Source: Paracoccaceae bacterium (GTDB lineage Bacteria > Pseudomonadota > Alphaproteobacteria > Rhodobacterales > Rhodobacteraceae). From it: DNA of 7,364 bases. How positions within the stretch are numbered: the stretch's first letter is position 1; the number at the start of each line of letters is the position of its first letter. Location: positions 2,839 through 10,202 of the forward strand of contig JALWQC010000505.1 of NCBI GenBank assembly GCA_027080755.1, given 5' to 3'. The translations under genes were made by a program, and so were the position numbers. Under the pieces are notes generated by a model. That model did not search any database. It saw only the letters and a program-made list of their open reading frames with translations, and was not told where the DNA came from. Positions 5,512 through 7,364 of this stretch are shown piece after piece.

Positions 5512-6347
5512 GCTGCCTTGAAACATTGCACGACTATGGCCTGCGTTCCATCGGTATCGGCGAGCGCCTGCTGCCCAAGACCGACATCGATCTGTGCGAC
5601 CAGTTTGTGCTGATTGGCTCGGGGCTGATCTGGAATTTCTACTTTGCCTTTTTCGCGCTGGCCTTCGGCTTCTGGCTGGCAACGCTGATCGCGGTGGGCA
5701 AGGCCAGCCGGCGCAAGATATTCCAGCTGCCGGCGCGGGCGTTTATCTTTGTGTTTCGCGGCTCGCCGCTGTTCATCCAGTTCTTTCTGTTCTACGAAAT
5801 CTTCGTGCTGATCCCCAAGGTGGGCTACGATATCGATCTGGGATTTGTGACCATCACCGCCGAAACGCGATGGTTAACAAAGGCATGGCTGGGGGCAACG
5901 ATCGTGCTGATCCTGAATACCTCGGCCTACACCGGCGAGATTTTCTATGGCGCGCTGCGCTCCATCCCCAAGGGCGACATAGAGGCCGCCGACGCCTACG
6001 GCATGTCCGGTTTCCGCCGCTTCCGCCGCATCATCTGGCCCACCATGCTGCGCCTTGCCTGGCCCAGCTATACCAACGAGGCGATCTTCATGTTTCACGC
6101 CACAACGCTTGTTTTCTTTTCAGGATTTCCAGCGTGGCGGCAAAGTGGCGATGCCCTGTATTATGCCAGCTATTTCGCGGACAAGACATTCAACCCCTTT
6201 GTCGCCTATCCGATCATCGCCCTGTATTTTATCGCGGGCACCCTGTCGATCATCACACTTTTCGGTTGGGGCAACCGGCGGCTGAACCGGCACATCCCCA
6301 AAGAGCTGAAAACGAAATTCCGTTTCCGTCCGCAACTGGTCAGATAA
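5508..6347 (+). CDS. Amino-acid ABC importer permease 2 (HisQ/HisM family)
   Basis: This 279-residue inner-membrane permease is the partner of the preceding gene. It starts at the ATG of the ATGA overlap (5508-5511). Probable membrane segments lie near 39-63, 84-103, 126-148, 184-205 and 232-254. RGSPLFIQFFLFY (84-96) is the clear family motif. The EAA loop is EAADAYGMSGFRRFRRIIWP (159-178), with G165, and contacts the ATPase. Where HisM-type proteins usually have a KxTSLxS-type stretch, this one reads HATTLVFFSGFPAWRQSG (197-214), longer and more polar. It is the last gene of the probable operon. Its stop is only 3 bases from the stop of the DUF4177 gene on the other strand, leaving no room for a terminator of its own. 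No frameshift seen. Confidence 0.93.
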   Translation: MSCLETLHDYGLRSIGIGERLLPKTDIDLCDQFVLIGSGLIWNFYFAFFALAFGFWLATLIAVGKASRRKIFQLPARAFIFVFRGSPLFIQFFLFYEIFVLIPKVGYDIDLGFVTITAETRWLTKAWLGATIVLILNTSAYTGEIFYGALRSIPKGDIEAADAYGMSGFRRFRRIIWPTMLRLAWPSYTNEAIFMFHATTLVFFSGFPAWRQSGDALYYASYFADKTFNPFVAYPIIALYFIAGTLSIITLFGWGNRRLNRHIPKELKTKFRFRPQLVR

Positions 6348-6350
6348 GGG

Positions 6351-6743
6351 CTAGTCGCGCACGGCCGGTCCCAATTCCGGCACGTCGATTTCCACGCTGT
6401 CCTCGACCACCAGAGTTTCCAGCATGGCGGGATCGGCGGCCTCGTTCGGGGCTTCGTAAACGGGGGCAGGTTCGGAGGTCGGCGCGGTTTCTGTGGCGGG
6501 GATCGTTTCGCGCCGGAACACCAGAACATTGTGGAAAATTTCCTGGGTTTTACCCATCATGCCGGTTTTTTCATCTACCGGCAGGCTTTCGGCGCGCTGG
6601 TATTCCCAGCCGTCCGCAGCCAGTTCGTTCATCAGATCCGAAAGATTGCGGGCATAGCGGTCCTCGTTTCCGCGCACCCCTTTGATCTTTTTGATTTTGC
6701 GCGGGGCAGGGACGATTTTGTATTCGAATGTCGGCATTGTCAT
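6351..6743 (-). CDS. DUF4177 domain-containing protein
   Basis: A 130-residue cytoplasmic protein with no signal peptide or membrane segment. Residues 1-78 form the DUF4177 domain: [14 protein letters not shown] at the start, [20 protein letters not shown] (22-41), the hallmark ADGWEY (43-48), and FHNVLVFRR (70-78). The function of this domain is not established. Residues ~80-130 are a low-complexity acidic, Pro/Ala/Glu-rich tail that is likely disordered. The ATG at 6741-6743 overlaps the gatB stop (6740-6742) as ATGA, so translation is probably coupled to gatB. A second in-frame ATG two codons later (MPTFEY) is an alternative start and fits the family's common N-terminus. Its 3' end meets the permease operon with a 3-base gap. 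Confidence 0.88.
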   Translation of the reverse strand: MTMPTFEYKIVPAPRKIKKIKGVRGNEDRYARNLSDLMNELAADGWEYQRAESLPVDEKTGMMGKTQEIFHNVLVFRRETIPATETAPTSEPAPVYEAPNEAADPAMLETLVVEDSVEIDVPELGPAVRD

Positions 6744-7364
6744 TCCTGTTCTGCGCCCAGCTTGGCACGGATAATTTCGTTAACCACTTTCGGATTGGCC
6801 TTGCCGCCGGTGGCCTTCATAACCTGACCAACGAACCAGCCCGCCATGCTTGGTTTGGCTTTGGCGGCCTCTACCTTGTCGGGGTTGGCGGCCATAACCT
6901 CGTCCACCGCGGCTTCGATGGCGCCGGTATCGGTGACCTGCTTCATGCCGCGGCTTTCGACGATTTCGGCGGGGTCGCCGCCTTCGGTCCAGACAATTTC
7001 GAACAGTTCCTTGGCGATTTTGCCGGAAATATCACCCTTGGCAATCAGATCCAGAATTGCACCCAGCTGGTCGGCCGAAATCGGGGAATCGCCGATGCTG
7101 TGACCTTCTTTGTTCAGGCGGCCGAACAGCTCGTTGATAACCCAGTTCGCGGCCTGCTTGCCATCACGGCCCTTGGCGACCGCCTCGAAATACTCGGCAT
7201 TGGCGACATCGGCGGTCAGAACGCCGGCATCGTATTCGGTCATGCCGTATTCGGTGACAAAACGCGCCTTTTTCTCGTCCGGCAATTCCGGCAGGCCGGC
7301 CTTGATTTCGTCCACCCACGCCTGTTCGATTTCCAGCGGCAGCAGATCGGGGCAGGGGAAATAG
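6740..7364 (-). CDS. gatB: Asp-tRNA(Asn)/Glu-tRNA(Gln) amidotransferase subunit B, C-terminal part
   Basis: The last 207 residues are visible. The start lies beyond the right edge, and full GatB is about 500 residues, so roughly 40% is present. The visible part begins [16 protein letters not shown], the end of the catalytic/cradle domain where relatives usually have FPDPDL or FPEPDL. It continues through the helical linker ([21 protein letters not shown]) into the YqeY-like tail domain that grips tRNA ([58 protein letters not shown] near the end). GatB works in the GatCAB complex, converting misacylated Glu-tRNA(Gln) or Asp-tRNA(Asn) to Gln-/Asn-tRNA. The stop overlaps the DUF4177 start by 4 bases. 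The Cys in FPCPD is close to the window edge and may be natural variation. Confidence 0.95.
   Translation of the reverse strand, partial: YFPCPDLLPLEIEQAWVDEIKAGLPELPDEKKARFVTEYGMTEYDAGVLTADVANAEYFEAVAKGRDGKQAANWVINELFGRLNKEGHSIGDSPISADQLGAILDLIAKGDISGKIAKELFEIVWTEGGDPAEIVESRGMKQVTDTGAIEAAVDEVMAANPDKVEAAKAKPSMAGWFVGQVMKATGGKANPKVVNEIIRAKLGAEQE

Noticed and set aside
5594..6685. 363-codon plus-strand frame crossing permease 2 into the DUF4177 gene
   Set aside because: It is out of frame with permease 2, Arg/Pro-rich, and spans the end of one real gene and the antisense of another.
1..7364. CRISPR array, tRNA/rRNA genes, prophage or defence system
   Set aside because: No regularly spaced repeats, cloverleaf or rRNA-like stretches, integrase or defence-protein motifs were seen. 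Nearly all bases belong to recognised housekeeping or transport genes.

Overview
The window looks like a chromosomal segment of an alphaproteobacterium, most likely of the Rhodobacteraceae/Rhodobacterales type. This rests on GC-rich codon use, a DnaJ-like protein divergent from a BolA-family gene, a GatB-DUF4177 pair, and protein sequences close to that group. The assignment comes from recognising families, not from a search. Almost every base is accounted for by ordinary chromosomal genes. There is no mobile element, CRISPR array, tRNA or rRNA.

Layout. (1) 1-638, minus strand: a J-domain (DnaJ-like) protein that starts inside the window and runs off its left edge. The last ~104 bases change character sharply, and the J-domain HPD motif reads HPG there. 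(2) 729-1645, plus strand: a BolA-family gene translationally coupled to rluA, the pseudouridine synthase for 23S rRNA/tRNA. (3) 1646-1773: a structured gap between converging genes. It holds a post-rluA hairpin, a large dyad-symmetric element with a 26-bp perfect palindrome at its centre, and a small hairpin behind dapE. (4) 1774-2916, minus strand: dapE (lysine/peptidoglycan pathway). (5) 3053-6347, plus strand: a complete polar amino-acid ABC importer in the order ATPase, periplasmic binding protein, permease, permease. (6) 6351-7364, minus strand: the C-terminal 207 residues of GatB, followed by a small DUF4177 protein overlapping it by 4 bases.

How the genes work together. The ABC cassette is one probable operon. 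The binding protein follows the ATPase after 21 bases with a strong Shine-Dalgarno. A GC-rich stem-loop separates the binding protein from the permeases, and the two permease genes overlap by 4 bases. The binding protein has the family-3 (HisJ/LAO-type) amino-acid pocket signature. The other genes are housekeeping: tRNA amidation (gatB), rRNA/tRNA modification (rluA), Fe-S/redox-linked regulation (bolA) and diaminopimelate synthesis (dapE).

I found no convincing new biological system. The items most worth a second look are the 62-bp same-axis dyad between rluA and dapE, the compositionally odd left edge with its altered HPD motif, the enlarged first permease, and the tight coupling of a DUF4177 protein to gatB.
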